In this document: piece by piece, positions 1 through 11,910 of the stretch | How the letters are laid out: every line of letters begins with the position of its first letter | Position numbering within the stretch: the first letter of the stretch is position 1 | Notes under the pieces: model-generated | The model's database searches: none | What the model saw: only the letters and a program-made list of their open reading frames with translations | Told to the model about the DNA's origin: nothing | Made by a program: the position numbers and the translations under genes | Source of the DNA: Podospora comata | Lineage: Eukaryota; Ascomycota; Sordariomycetes; Sordariales; Podosporaceae | Assembly (NCBI GenBank): GCA_017354895.1 | Contig: CP071496.1 | Span: 1,860,001-1,924,000 of the forward strand | DNA length: 64,000 nucleotides | Reading direction: 5' to 3'

Positions 1-1852
1 ACCCGCTGAGGTGCTCGCTTTACTCCAAGTCTCCAAACGGTTCCTCTTTCTGGGCACGCACGTCTTCTACGGGCTCAACACCTTTGCCTTTTCATCCCTG
101 GGCGAGTTTCATCGCTTCTGTCAGGGGAGCGGGGTTGCGAGGGTGGAGAGAATCCAGCATGTTGAGATTGTCTGGACGGGCAACCAGCACCTCACGGCAC
201 CGACATACAGGCGGATGGCGGCGAATGGCGAGGAGGTTGGCGCGCCCATGGTGCCGTTCTCGCGGAGGACTCACGCGTTGAGCTGGCTGGTTGATATGAA
301 GAGGTTGAAGACGCTGGTGGTGCATATCAATGAGTCGCAGAAGAGTTGTATGCGAAGGAGGACGGAGCACCCGGCTATGAAGAGGCTGCTGGGGAACAAG
401 ACCAAGGGGCAGCCTAATTGCAGGATGAGTAGGGCTTTGAGGACGGTTCAGGGGGCGGATTATATTTACCAGCTCAGGGGGATGGAACGGGTGAAGTGGT
501 ATGATTTGAACAAGGCGGTCCGTTCGGGTGGTGGGGTGAGGCACGAGGTGGAGGATTGGAGTTTTGAGAGGGATATTGAGACTGTGGTCGCCATGCCCAA
601 GGTGCCAATTAGGGCTGAGGGGAGTCGGTTAGAGAAGCTGAGGAGGCTGGTTGGAAGTGGTTCGTTTGGGGATGATGAGGAGGATGGCGACAGGGGTGAT
701 GGTGGTGGTGGAGGAGGAGGAGGAGGAGGAGGAGGAGGAGGAGGAGGGAATGGTTGTGGGAGTGATGGCGGTGGTGGCGGAGCTGGTGCGCGCCAGGGCC
801 AGTGGAAGCCACCCGAGAAAGACTGGGAGCTCGTGAGGGATACCTACAGTCTGGAGAACGGCCGGTGCTCGTACGATGAGCTCAGAGAGGGAGGAAGTAG
901 GGAGTATGATGCCGATGTGGCCAGCTTCGCGCTGGGAAGCAGCAGGGGTGGAGGAAGAAGAAGAGGAGGTGGAATGGCTAGAGGGAGGCGTTCAGGGAGC
1001 GTTGCAACGCACACAACCACTACAGGCTACACATCGAACCTATCCACCAGGATCTCAAACCTGTCATCCAGGCTCTCACAACTCCACTCCAACTCTTCAA
1101 ACCTTGCTCGCCCTCCCTCGATTGCCCACTCCAGGGCCAGCTCGCCGCTCTTTGTAGGCAGCTCAGATGACGACAGCGAGCTGGTCATCCTAGACTCGAG
1201 GCCCATGTCCTTCAACAGAACCACCGAAGCCGCCGACGGAGAGCGCTTACGAGCCATGCTAGACGACCTCTCCCCCGCCAACCCCTCTGCTCAAGGTAGC
1301 ATGCAACCCCCCCATTCAACAGCCCCAAAACGCTCCACCACCACTTCCTCCCTCTTCGTCAGCGGCTACAACACCCCTCTTATAAAAAACTCCAGCACAC
1401 CAACTCCTCAAGCTCCCCCAAGAACCCCCTCAATGTCAGCCTTGCCCCCTGGCATCGCCCAACCCCCCAGCGACGGGCTCTTCGTCACCCCTCGCCCCTC
1501 CGCTCCCACTCCTCCCCGCCTGGCACCATCAACACCCTCCATAAAGCGGGAGTCATCCACCCCCGTCCCCATAATCCACCCCTCTAGGTCAGGGGAGCAG
1601 ATCGATCTCACCCAGGACGACGACGCGTCCGAAATCGTGGATTTGACCAAGCAAAACGACGAGGACACCGACGATGACAAGCACAGTGTCATCTCCAGCG
1701 ATAGTGACGACGATTCCGACAACGAGGAGGAGGACACACCCGATGCGAACCAGCTCAGAACACCACCTCCTAGCTCACGAAAGAAGCGGGGGCTCGATGA
1801 TGCAGGGGGTGAGGACGAGGGTAGCCCCAGTAAGAGGGCGAGGAATGAATAA
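1..1852 (+). CDS. Partial SUMO-motif-bearing regulatory protein (5' end outside window)
   Basis: The frame is open to the left edge (from base 2) and stops at 1850-1852, so only about the last 616 codons are present. The first 30 residues (LLQVSKRFLF, HVFYGLNTFAF) resemble the start of many fungal F-box-like or DUF-type domains where a hydrophobic leader precedes 'FYG-NTF'. Residues 45-200 look folded. Then come a poly-glycine run (230-247, from GGN repeats), an Arg/Gly patch and a Ser/Pro/Thr-rich tail. The acidic C-terminus holds VILD (393-396), IDLTQDDD (532-539) and IVDLT (543-547), all matching SUMO-interaction motifs, plus IKRE (512-515), a psi-K-x-E sumoylation consensus. It ends with a basic stretch KKR/KRARNE that could be a nuclear signal. 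Inference: a nuclear, SUMO-linked protein. The exact family is not recognised. Residue numbers count from base 11. Confidence 0.75.
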   Translation, partial: PAEVLALLQVSKRFLFLGTHVFYGLNTFAFSSLGEFHRFCQGSGVARVERIQHVEIVWTGNQHLTAPTYRRMAANGEEVGAPMVPFSRRTHALSWLVDMKRLKTLVVHINESQKSCMRRRTEHPAMKRLLGNKTKGQPNCRMSRALRTVQGADYIYQLRGMERVKWYDLNKAVRSGGGVRHEVEDWSFERDIETVVAMPKVPIRAEGSRLEKLRRLVGSGSFGDDEEDGDRGDGGGGGGGGGGGGGGGGNGCGSDGGGGGAGARQGQWKPPEKDWELVRDTYSLENGRCSYDELREGGSREYDADVASFALGSSRGGGRRRGGGMARGRRSGSVATHTTTTGYTSNLSTRISNLSSRLSQLHSNSSNLARPPSIAHSRASSPLFVGSSDDDSELVILDSRPMSFNRTTEAADGERLRAMLDDLSPANPSAQGSMQPPHSTAPKRSTTTSSLFVSGYNTPLIKNSSTPTPQAPPRTPSMSALPPGIAQPPSDGLFVTPRPSAPTPPRLAPSTPSIKRESSTPVPIIHPSRSGEQIDLTQDDDASEIVDLTKQNDEDTDDDKHSVISSDSDDDSDNEEEDTPDANQLRTPPPSSRKKRGLDDAGGEDEGSPSKRARNE

Positions 1853-2244
1853 ATGGGAGTTGAAAAGGGGGTAAATGGGTGGGAATGGGACTGATTTTCA
1901 TTTTGATATGCGTTGATTTGTTGCTTCATATAGGAGACGTTGCATTTAACGGGATGTCATGTGCCAAATAGGGGCAAAATGGGGTGTTATATCATGTATG
2001 CTGCGTGGGATGGGAGTTAACGTTGAAATTTCATGGGATTTATAGGTCATTTATTTAGGGGGGAGTTCATGTAATTTGTTTATATTACCTAACGTGGTTT
2101 TGCCAATAACAAAAATGCGTGGATTTACAAATATTCTGCTATGATCGTGAGAAACAAAACCATTTTGTTTCGAGTATAAAAAAAGTAAAGACAAGCCAAA
2201 AAAATTCAAGTTAAACGTGAATGGAAAAAGATATTATCACATGT
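1853..2244. other. Intergenic, 3' flank of the partial gene
   Basis: AT-rich compared with the flanking genes. No ORF with family features is seen. The run of five A at 2225-2229 (T on the minus strand) lies about 15 nt past the tRNA and can serve as its Pol III terminator. The rest up to 2602 between the tRNA and HSE1 is C-rich and featureless. Confidence 0.6.
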
Positions 2245-2315
2245 GCCCACAGCCAGAATCGAACTGACGACCTCATCATTACTAGTGATGCGCTCTACCA
2301 CTGAGCCATGCGGGC
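2245..2315 (-). tRNA. tRNA-Thr (anticodon AGT)
   Basis: The minus strand folds as a complete 71-nt cloverleaf. It has a 7-bp acceptor stem (GCCCGCA with TGTGGGC, including a G-T pair), a D stem GCTC/GAGC and an anticodon stem CATCA/TGATG around loop CTAGTAA. The T arm is GTCAG-TTCGATT-CTGGC. Loop positions 34-36 read AGT, decoding ACU (ACC by inosine). There is no intron. A T5 run follows on the minus strand. An identical copy lies at 19641-19711. Confidence 0.95.
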
Positions 2316-2602
2316 CTATTGGTTGTTGCTGTTGTATTACCCACCCTACCCACGCCTTATCATTGTAACCATTCCTCCATCCTTTGCTCTACCACCCCTA
2401 TACCTCCCCCCTTTACCTCCCCCCTTTTGCCCTCCCCGTTCATTCCTCCGACCCACCATAGCTCTCGCACCACCGCCTTCCCTCACAGCAACACCACATA
2501 CTACCAGCTCACACAAAAATCACAACGCAACGCATACATTCACCATCAGTTACGTACCAAACCCTCAACCCATATCACACAAAAATTGAATACACATCCC
2601 TC

Positions 2603-5119
2603 CTAATACCCAGTCCCCCTATAATAATTCCCCGCCGCATCATCCCCACCTCCAGCAGCCTGTGCACTAGGCGGAACATAAGCCTTATACCTCCCCTCCC
2701 CTCCCCCTCCCCCAGCAGCGGCACCACCACCAGCACCAGCAGCACCCTCCCCAATCCGACTAGGTAACCCCTGTCGAGCATCAAACGCCGGCCCGCTCGG
2801 CTTCAACGGCGGAGGCGACATCGTGGTCACCGGCACTGCCGGCCTTGACGTGTACGGACTATCCGGCGCACCACCATATCCCTCACCTCCATACTGCCCA
2901 CCCGCATTCGCAGCAGCAGCATAATAAGGATTGGTCTGCACTCCCCCAGGAACAGCCGGTGGGGGAGCACCCGGAGCATTCGGAGCACTCGGCGCACTTG
3001 GGCTGGCAGCCGCATAAGGATCGTCGTTGTTGTTGGCGCTATAAAACGAAGCGTACGACCCGCTCGGATTATGATGCGCCGCAACAGGCGAGTCATAAAC
3101 CGAGGTGGACAACTCCTGCGGCCCCCCATAACTTTGCGGACGAGGATTACCACCCTGGCCCCCTGTTGACGGGGACTGATAAGCCGTGTACTGCCCCTGA
3201 GGAGGAGGCGACACAGAAGTCTGGATCGGGGCCGGCTGCTGCCCGCTAGACGGCACCCTCTGTTCGTTCGGACGTTGAGGGTATCCCTGCTGCTGCTGTG
3301 GCGCTTGCTGCTGCTGAGGAGGTTGTGGTGGTGCCTGTTGCTGAGGCGCCTGTGGTGGTGCTGGATTTGGCTGGGATGGAATCTCCGCACCCGCGAAATA
3401 CACCGGCGCAGGAGTTCCTGTCTGAGGAGGACGCTGGAAGTTGGGAGAAGGTGAGGATGGTGGGTATTGAGATGATTCTACTCGTATATACAAATCAGCT
3501 CTTGCTCAGTTCTAGTTTCACGATCCCTCCTAAGCGCCAAACTCGGCCAATGCCGTACCTTGTTGAGCAGGGGCAGGAGTGTAGAATCTCTGCGGGTCTT
3601 GAGGACCAGATGGACCAGGAGCGTAGCCCTGGCCGACAGGAGGATACCCTCCAGGAATCTGGGGGCGCATCACGTATTGGTGATACGTGGCACCAGGAGG
3701 GTGAGACATGGACGACTCAAGCAGAGCCTCATAGTCTCTCCTAGCCTTGATGAACTTTTCATTCAGCTGCGTAAAGTCATCTGCACACCCAGTTAGCCAA
3801 TCCCCATTCGAACACCCTCCTGGAATGCCATACCTTTCTTCTGAGAGTACTTCTCAATCAGCTTTATAAGCTTAGGCCGAATGGCCAACGTCTGGTGATA
3901 GAGCTTCTGTGTCGCAAAGTCAGCCTTCCACTCTCCACCCTCCAAAATCCAGCCCAACATACCGATATCTCCTCGTTATCCTCCTCCCTCGGCCCAGTAT
4001 TGCTCGCACTCAACAACGTCAACAACTTCTCCACATTCTTGATCTCAGCAAACACCTCCGCCTCCATCTGCGCCTCCCTCTGCAGCTCATCCGGCGTGGG
4101 ATCGGTCAACTTCTCCACATAATTCAAGGGAAAAATGCCCGTTTTCCCCTTCAACGAACCCCTCCACCAATCCTTATACACACTCTCCAACACGGCAATC
4201 ACATCCCCCTTCTTGAACTCCAACTCCCCCGGCTCCGACGGCAAGAAATCGTACAAAGCCCGCACCCTCGACACCGTCGCCGCCGTAGTCCCAGAAGCAA
4301 CCGGCTGGATCGGCGCTGCCGCCTCCTCCTGCTGCTGCTGCTGCTGTTGTTGTTGTTGTTGCTGACCCGCACCGGCACTCCCACTGGGGCCAGCAGCAGC
4401 CGAACTACTCCCACCAACTCCCTTCCCCTTCTTCCTCTCCTCCTCCTGCAAGCTCAGCTTGAGCGCCATCTGCAACTCCTCCTCCTCCTTCTGCCTATCC
4501 ACCTCGGTCAAGCTATTCTTCTGCGGCGCGCTAGGAGGGTGCAGCGTGGGGTTGCTCTGCTTCAGGCGATAGTAAGCATCGTACATGATCCCCAGATCCG
4601 GATCAGACTTGAACATGTCGCTCCAGTCCTTCATCCTCTCCAGAATCTTCGCCTTGACTTGATTGTGCGTGTTCCGGTCGTTGGCCAGTTTGAGAAGGGC
4701 ATCGGTAAACGCGCGGGAGGAGAGCTCGCGGTGCATGTTCTTTCCACAGTTTTGGGAGAGGGCGTTTGCGACCTGCACAGGTAAATCATTACTTGTTAGC
4801 AAAGGGGCCAAGTGTGTGTGTATGTGCGAGTAACAGAAGCAAAATGATAACCCACCTCAAGAGTATACAACTGCACATTCGCATTCCGATGAGCCAGCCT
4901 CTTAATCATGCTCTGCACCGCATCCTTGCTCCCATTGGCATCGCTCGCTACCCGGTCGCAAACCTCCATGATGGCTCCCCAGTCCTCGGAAGTAAGATTC
5001 TCATCCGTGGCCTTGTCTATTGTTCACTTGGTCAGCATCCCATTTCATCAATCATGGACAGAAAAGAAAGACATACTAATGGCCTCATCATACGGCCCGG
5101 CCGCCGCCGCTCGGAACAT
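2603..5119 (-). CDS. HSE1: ESCRT-0 subunit Hse1 (VHS-UIM-SH3)
   Basis: Class E vacuolar sorting protein. With Vps27 it forms ESCRT-0 on endosomes and binds ubiquitinated cargo for the multivesicular body pathway. The six-exon model closes in frame to 727 aa: 5077-5119, 4856-5016, 4772-3963, 3906-3834, 3780-3559, 3477-2603. The N-terminal VHS domain includes 'KATDEN' and 'RLAHRNANVQL'. A ubiquitin-interacting motif lies at about residues 163-181 (EEELQMALKLSLQEEE). A poly-Gln run follows at about 205-216. The SH3 domain lies at about 237-290 (ALYDF, DWWRG, GIFPLNYVE). Next is the helical Vps27-binding region (KNVEKLLTLLS ... KLYHQTLAIRPKLIKLI), then a Pro/Gln/Gly-rich tail of about 300 residues. 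The start ATG (MFRAAAAGPYDEAI) fits the family. Hse1 identity is very likely; the exon 5/6 junction is the least certain. Confidence 0.93.
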
Positions 5120-6355
5120 GCTGGGCGAATGTGTTGCTAAGCTTGCTATCCCTGGCAGAAAAGGCCGATGCGACTCGATCAAAAAGAAAACTCTTGTGCT
5201 ATCCCGACCCTTCGGCAGAGAAGATGCGCAGTTTTTTGTCTAGGGTTGGCGGTTTCGGCGTTGCTGGTAGGTGGTGGTGAAAGGTTCCGGAAAGGAAGCT
5301 CTGACGTCGGCGTTCGATTGCTTGCTCAAGGTACGGGAACGGATAAGCTCCCCCGCTTCCCACCCGTCAGTTCGTCGCTTTTCTTTCTGTCTGGTCTTTT
5401 GGCTCGTCTCGCCAGGAACTGGATAGTATTGCTTTTTGCTGGAAAGACTGATATCTCAAACGGAGGATATCCTCTCTAGGTGCGGTGTGTTGATTGCACA
5501 AGGTTGTTATCGATGATGATCAAAGGTCAAGGTTCAAGGTCAAGTGGGCAGTGCGCATGTGCCGCGTGGTTGGTCAGGCCTCCCACCAAGAGCATGGTAT
5601 GGTTACGTAAATACTGCCACGCACTGCACGCTAACCAGCAAATCACATGTAAGATACAGTAAAAGCCGTAACAACAGCCGCCGCTTCAACTTGCCGCCCC
5701 CCATTGCGTATGCAGCTTGCGCAGCCACGAAAAGAAAACTCCATCTTGGCCGACAGCTCTTGGACATGTCAAGCTAGCACATGGCAGATTTCCTCTCGAG
5801 GTGTCTTGGCCAAAAGCCAGACTCCTACCATTCTCTATCACTCATATATAATCAAGGAAGCAACAATATCAGATCAGATGAACCATGAGGAACAACGTAA
5901 AATTGGGAGCTATGTCCACACACACACACACACACCCTCCCCACCAGATCATATACAATACAATGATAGAAATATATGGTGTATACAAATGCCATTTGTA
6001 AATACACCTCATGCTGATGCTCCATGCATCCTCCATCTCTATCGCTTCCAAACATCCATATGCTCGCTCCGATGCTATGCCGTTCCTCTTCTTGCTGTCT
6101 GTTTGGTTTTCACAATCTCTTTGCCACCCACCCATCCCAACCTCACCAATCCCCTATATCCCTAGCATCTCATTCTTTCTGGAAACATAACTCAAAACAA
6201 ACCAAACCCCCATGTTAAAAAGCAATCGCTCGCTGTTGTTCCTGTCCTGATCCCCCCCTCCTAGTCCCCCATAACATACAATCCACTTTGCAACGCCAGA
6301 GAAACAAAAAGGTAGCCCACAGTTGACATGACCAATCAAACAGCCCAAGAAAAGA
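5120..6355. other. Intergenic between HSE1 start and ATG13 stop
   Basis: About 1.2 kb. It should hold the HSE1 promoter and the ATG13 3' region, since both genes are on the minus strand. A short CA repeat lies at 5918-5934. No ORF here shows domain features, and those that exist are short and low in complexity. Confidence 0.6.
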
Positions 6356-9161
6356 TCATGACCATCCTTTCCTCAAAACTCCTCGCAACCCCGGTTCCCG
6401 TTCATTACTTCCGTCCTCTAGGCTCCTCCTCCCAGGTCCCAATTCACTCAGTTCAAAGAGCAACGGCTCTTCCGTCGGACCATCCACACTGGTGCCCAGC
6501 CTCGCCGATGAAAATGAGTTTGGCCTATTCGTCCTGACGGGATATCGCACGCCCCGACCACCGAAAGGACTGGCGATAGCCGCCGGCGGCACATCTCCTA
6601 GACTCTCACTCCCATCCTTGTTTCCCGCGCTACTGCCTTCTGCCGCAGTAGAACTCTGCCCGCCTGCACCTCCCTGATAGGCAAGCAGCGTGCTCAATGT
6701 CGGTACATCCTTGTCTGCACCCGCCTCAACACTGGCGCTGCGCTGGCCAGGATACGAATCCACATCAGCCGCCAGTGAACGGTGCTGCTGCACCACCGAG
6801 CTAGACCGCCGGTTCGCGTTGCCCACATGGTACAACCTGGGCGATAGCGGAATGTCAATAGCACCCGTGCCTCGCCCTCCCTCCTGCGCGACAGGAGTCT
6901 CCATATCTTCAGCTTCGTCTTCCTCGGCAACAGTGACACCAGAACTCCTACCAGCACGACGGGTCACCTGCCCCGGAGCTTGATAATCAATAATAGAATT
7001 CTCACTCAGCCGAGACGGAATCGCTGGCGTGTGAGGGGTGTGTGGCGAGAGTGGCTTGCCAGGAGAGGTAGACGTCGACATGGAAGCCGGGTTTGCCATA
7101 CTGGGCACGTTGCCGAGTTGGCGGCTTGACGTGCTGGAAGAACGCTGCAGATGCATCGACGACGCCATCGAGTCTGTCAGGGCATTGTTCGTTTCCCGCA
7201 TCATCTGATACTTGGACAGCTGGTTGGCCGTCCTCTTGGCGGCCGAGGACTCGCCCTTGCTGTTGACCTCGAAGCTTTTGAGCGTCTTGTGGCTGTCCAG
7301 GGCCTTGAGAAATTCCGAGATGTTATCGTCATCAGTCACAAAAGAACCCGAGCTGGCGATACCTCCGGCTTCGGTCAGAAGGCCCGATCCAGGTTGAGCG
7401 GATGATGACAAGCTCTGCTTCCCGCTGCTGGCCTGATCGTCATCGCCCCTGCTCTGCCCGCCAAATGAAAGGCGCCCTCGTCGGTGAGTAAAGCTGCTGC
7501 TGTACCGGTTCCCAGGCTTGGGCGATCCCGACACCACAGGTACATCCTGTGGAGGTACAGAGGGACCCCGCAATGATGCAGCCATTCCGGCTGTCAGCGA
7601 TGATCGATTGCCAGACCGACTAAACTGGCTGAGTCCCGACGGGCGCGATAGTGATTGCGGGGACGGTGGCACGTCTGCATCCGCAAGTCTGGGAGAGCCT
7701 GAAACTGAGCCAGCTTTGAACGGCTGGAAAGAAACGGATGGCCTCCGAGAGCCTTCCTCCCCAGTTCTCAACGGAGGTCGGGTCAGAGCGCCACGGATAG
7801 GTAATGAATGTGGCGCACTTGGCCGCTCCACGCTGGCTGAAGTAGACTCTGATGGGGAGCTCGTGTCGGATCCAATAGGGCGGACCTGTCTCAGTGCAGT
7901 GATGGGGCTTGTTCCCAGCGCCCCTTCGCCATGGAAGGTGGACAGACTGCCATACGTCTGCTGGGGACCCGGCGTTTCACGACCGAGCCTGTGAGCTGGG
8001 AGCGAGCCCGGCTCGGCATACGAGTCCGATCTTCCATGCCTGCGTGACCGGTGCTGGATGGTTGGCCTAAAGAAGTTCTCCTCCACCATGAAGCGCGAGC
8101 TCAGCAACGATTCTGAAGCGTCTACCCGAAAGTTGCAATCGTTTCGATAAGTGACCGAGGCGGAAAATCGGCCCACGGGGATGTCAAGATCTCCAAAATC
8201 ATATGTGGTCACCACCTCCCTCCCATCTCCCTCGTGGAGTGGCTGTCGTAATGGGTCATATGTGGTGAGATACTCGGGCTCTGCAGTCGACACCCGACAC
8301 TTGACTTGCAGTGCCGGATGGACTCCCTTGGCGAGCGCTTGTTGCGAGTACTTCCAGCAGGGCGTGACGCGTGTTGCCACAAAAAGTGTGCGAAAGAACA
8401 TGATGGCCCTCTTGTATAATGTCGGTAATGTTGGGGCAAAATCGCCAAGGCCGTTTGTTGATAAATCTTTGAGCTCGATCGCCCACCGCTCCAGGACGAC
8501 CTCGGTATTCTGCGCTCGCGGTCGTCGGCTTCCAAATCCATCGTCACTTGTTTCTGAGGGATTCAGGGCTTCCAAAACATCCCACCTCTTTCCGTTGTCG
8601 TCGATGAGCACCAGGCTCTGGCTGCTATTTAAGCTGGAGGCATCGATGTACGTCTCGATGACTAGGGGCGGCGGAGGGCTCTCGAACGAGCCGCACGTCT
8701 TGTATACTCGAAGTTCATGCCGAAAATCGTCGGTATCGTCGGTGTCTATAGAAAACTGGTTGCTGTCAGCGGAAGTATACCATATGCAAAACAACCCGTC
8801 CGGCCGTAACTTACCCATTTGTTCACCACCTTGGTCCCATCGGCGTTCCGGCGGGAAGTCGGCCCAAGTTTCACGCGAGATCCCAGAATGAGCACAGCGG
8901 CTTTGAGGTAGAAGTTCTGTCATGATGTCAGCCTTGTCCTGTCCTCCCCTTTCCACACCCACGTACCTGGATGATCTGGTCCAGCTTCTTGATGGTCTCC
9001 CGGGGGGTATCGGCGCCAGAAGATGCCGGAGGACTGCCCGGGGCTGCGGCGTCCGAGCCGGTGCGGATGCGGTCCCTCGGGTTGTTGGTACGTGTGGGGT
9101 TTGTCTGGGGAGAAGATGCGGGGGAAGACACCCGGGGCGGGTGACGGGATTGTTGATGCAT
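6356..9161 (-). CDS. ATG13: Autophagy-related protein 13
   Basis: Regulatory subunit of the Atg1 kinase complex that starts autophagosome formation under TORC1 control. Exons 9161-8967, 8916-8815 and 8755-6356 give 898 aa. The start is the first ATG in frame (MHQQSR); codons further upstream have no ATG. Residues 50-300 match the Atg13 HORMA region: 'IKKLDQIIQ|NFYLKAAVLIL', then 'FSIDTDDTDDFRHELRVYKTCG', 'PPPLVIETYIDAS' and 'LVLIDDNGKRWDVLEALN'. A conserved 'FFRTLFVATRVTPCWK' follows. From about 330 onward the protein is Ser/Pro-rich and disordered, as expected for the phospho-regulated tail that binds Atg1 and Atg17. 'DDDNISEFLKALDS' is the usual conserved short segment in that tail. Exon 3 uses the acceptor at 8756; a nearer CAG four codons away would break similarity. 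Confidence 0.95.
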
Positions 9162-11154
9162 TACTGCGGCTAAGGATGGAGGTTGGGGTCGGGACAATGG
9201 CCTTTACATCGGTACGGGGATATTGTGTAGTAGGTAGGTAGGTAGGTTGTTGATGTGTTGTAATGTTGCAGGATGGCTATCGAGAAACAAGTCAAGGTCA
9301 AGCAAGTGGTGCCGAGTGTTGTTTGTCAAGAAGTTCGGATCGGGACAGATGTGGAGGTGGATAATGGATGGTAGATGGGTGGATGTTTAGGTGGGAGGGT
9401 TCCAGCGGGTGTTTGCATCCATCGTTTGAGGCGGCGAGATAGGTCAGGATGGGAAGTTTGAGAAAGAGGGGATGATGGCCCAAGGCGGATCGAGGGGGGA
9501 GGGGGGAGGGAGGATGCTGGTTGGCGGTGACGGTGACGGTGACGGCGACGGCGACAAAGTGATAAGTGGTCAAGTCCCAAGGCAGACGGCCGGCTGAGGC
9601 TCTAGGGCTCCCCCAGTGTGGTTCCACGTAGTAGGCAACGGGAGCGTGCAGCTGCAGCTAGAGAGGCACGAAACTGTCTGTCTTTTTTTACAGAGAATGT
9701 CGTGCGCTCTTCTCCCGATAACGACAGTCACCTCAGTCACCTCAAAGTCATAAACAGACGGCGATGTCGGAAGAGAACCCACGGTTAACACGGTCGATGC
9801 GCCAGGCGATCGAGATAAGGATTGACTCCCTCACTTGTTCCTGGCTGCATCGACTAACGTAAGCAGGCACCTCGTGGTCAAGGAACAAGGGTTCTTTGGC
9901 AGGAAGCTTAGCCCAAAACGGGCGCTACAACAGACTGGCAGTCGTCTGTCAAGTGCCGGCATAACGGGGAGCTTACAGCTGGCAGTTTTGGTCTACCACC
10001 ACCACCATCTTTCAGTCATCAGTCCATCATCGACTTTCTTTTCGGAGAGAACTCAACAAAAAGAGACAAGTGCCGCCCCCCCTTCCCCGTGACCGTTGAA
10101 ACTGGTGTGCTGGTATGTACATAGTGCAAGCCTCTCTTTCGTCATCACATCACGCAAAACCGCCAAGCACGACCAAGACGAGCGATGATGCAATGTAACT
10201 GGGTTGATTTCCTTATCTCGTATCATGGCTCATCGGCAGGCAAATGCACCTCGCTGCCAGCCTCCCGCTCACCACCTGCCTAGAGCTAATTCTCTTGTTT
10301 TGACTTTAAAAACATTGAGATGCCTAGATCCTTTGCATATATTTTCTGCAGTCTTGGTCCTGAGCCGTTCTCCGCTGACAGATAAATATCGATGGCTGGG
10401 AACTCATTCACAAGAAACTTCAGTCACCACTGGTTCCCCCCACAGTCCAACGTGTGGCATTTAAGTCTAGGTATCAGCCTCCAACGGCTTGCAGTCTTAC
10501 GGTCTAAGAAGTTGCCTGGTCACCAGTAACCTGTTGCCTCCTCTCATTCCGAACTCACCAATGACCACACAACAAGTTGAGCCTCTACCAGTCTAATCAC
10601 GATATCTCTTCTCTGAGCTCTCTTTTCTCCAGGCATACAACAAAAACTCTCAGACCTCGAAACCCCAAAAGCATCCCCACCGGATTACCCCTTTCAGCCT
10701 CCGTATGGTGTGCCTGTGTCAGACTCTGGATCAACCTCGCACTGCATTGGACACAAGACACCTGCCTCCCCGAACCACTGGTCAATGGACTCAACCAAGC
10801 CTTTCCACACCACAATGTTAATTACTTCCCATGTCACACGTCACTCTTCTCTTGTCATACAGAACATAGAGAACCACCCATCGGCGATAAGGGAGATGAA
10901 CCAGGCCTTACTTAGCCACTCACACTTCCCAAACAACTTGCACTTTTTACCCTCGGCAAAGATAGCCCACACCCAGCAAATAGGACCTCAATCCGATCCG
11001 AGGCTGTCCGTCCTGCATACCTCCTGCTTCGTTGTCCGTACATACATACACACAAACACACACACAGCAACCCATCACATGCCAGCCTTCTCTCATGCAA
11101 AAAAACAAAGATATGCAATGCACCACAACGTGGGATTGTCCAAACCCTGAGTGG

Positions 11155-11171
11155 CAATTGACCAACAATTG
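11155..11171. repeat. CAATTG-N5-CAATTG element, copy 1
   Basis: Two self-complementary CAATTG hexamers flank ACCAA. The same 17 bases recur at 11385-11401. It could be a paired binding site for a dimeric regulator; this is inference only. Confidence 0.5.
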
Positions 11172-11384
11172 GCATTCGGGAGAACCAGCCTAGGTAGACA
11201 TTGGACAGATCAATCTCGCAGACCTAGCATTTGATAGCTAAGCCTCATATGTAGGTAAGGTAAGGAAGATGGTCTCGGACAGCAAGAGTATATGCATAGG
11301 AGGTATGTGTTCGGATGTGCGTGGTATAATGCTAGACTTTCCACTGAAGTCAAGTCTCAAAGCAAACCATGTTACACTACCGCG

Positions 11385-11401
11385 CAATTGACCAACAATT
11401 G
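11385..11401. repeat. CAATTG-N5-CAATTG element, copy 2
   Basis: Identical 17-base core to the copy at 11155-11171, in the same orientation and 230 bp away. Both lie between ATG13 and the BTB gene. Confidence 0.5.
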
Positions 11402-11910
11402 CATACCCACGGTGCCTATCTCAGAGAGGACAAGTCACCCACCATTCACAGAGTGCAAGTGTAAATAAGATGTCCTCAAAGACGGCGCAATTCTCCATCG
11501 CCAATGAACACCGCGACCACCTAGGTACCTAGCCATACATCAACGGCCCACCAACTGAAAGGCCATTGAAACCACGATAGGTAGGTATCAAGCGGATCTC
11601 TCAACCAGGTCAGATCTCGCGACAAATTACTTGCTGATTTGCTCACCATGTGGAAATGTATAACTCATATGTGTGTATGTGCTGCATAGGTATCTCTCCA
11701 TAGTATGTACGTACCAACGTGGCCACCCATCAATCTGCCACATACCTCTCTTCCCCAAACCAAGATATATATATACAAGCGAAAAATGCAGCCAGAGCAG
11801 AGTAATCAAACCATGTACAAATATTCAAGTCCTCGTTGCCACGCTCCCAAAACTCCACTTAAGCGTTGCTGTTGTGCATTCAGAACCAAACACTCAACTC
11901 GTGACACCCC

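Larger units (their letters stand above)
9162..11910. other. Intergenic, ATG13 upstream region
   Basis: About 2.7 kb between the ATG13 start and the stop of the BTB gene. It contains AGGT tetranucleotide runs (9232-9246), a CA stretch near 11045-11073 and short CTAGGTACCTAG-like palindromes near 11520. It also holds two copies of a CAATTG-ACCAA-CAATTG element (listed separately). No convincing gene was found. Confidence 0.6.

Noticed and set aside
609-836. Opposite-strand and alternate-frame ORFs of poly-Leu and poly-Glu
   Set aside because: They are shadows of the GGA repeat inside the partial gene.
9162-9197. N-terminal extension of Atg13 by 12 codons
   Set aside because: The extension has no ATG; its first codon is TTG. 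The ATG at 9161 is used.
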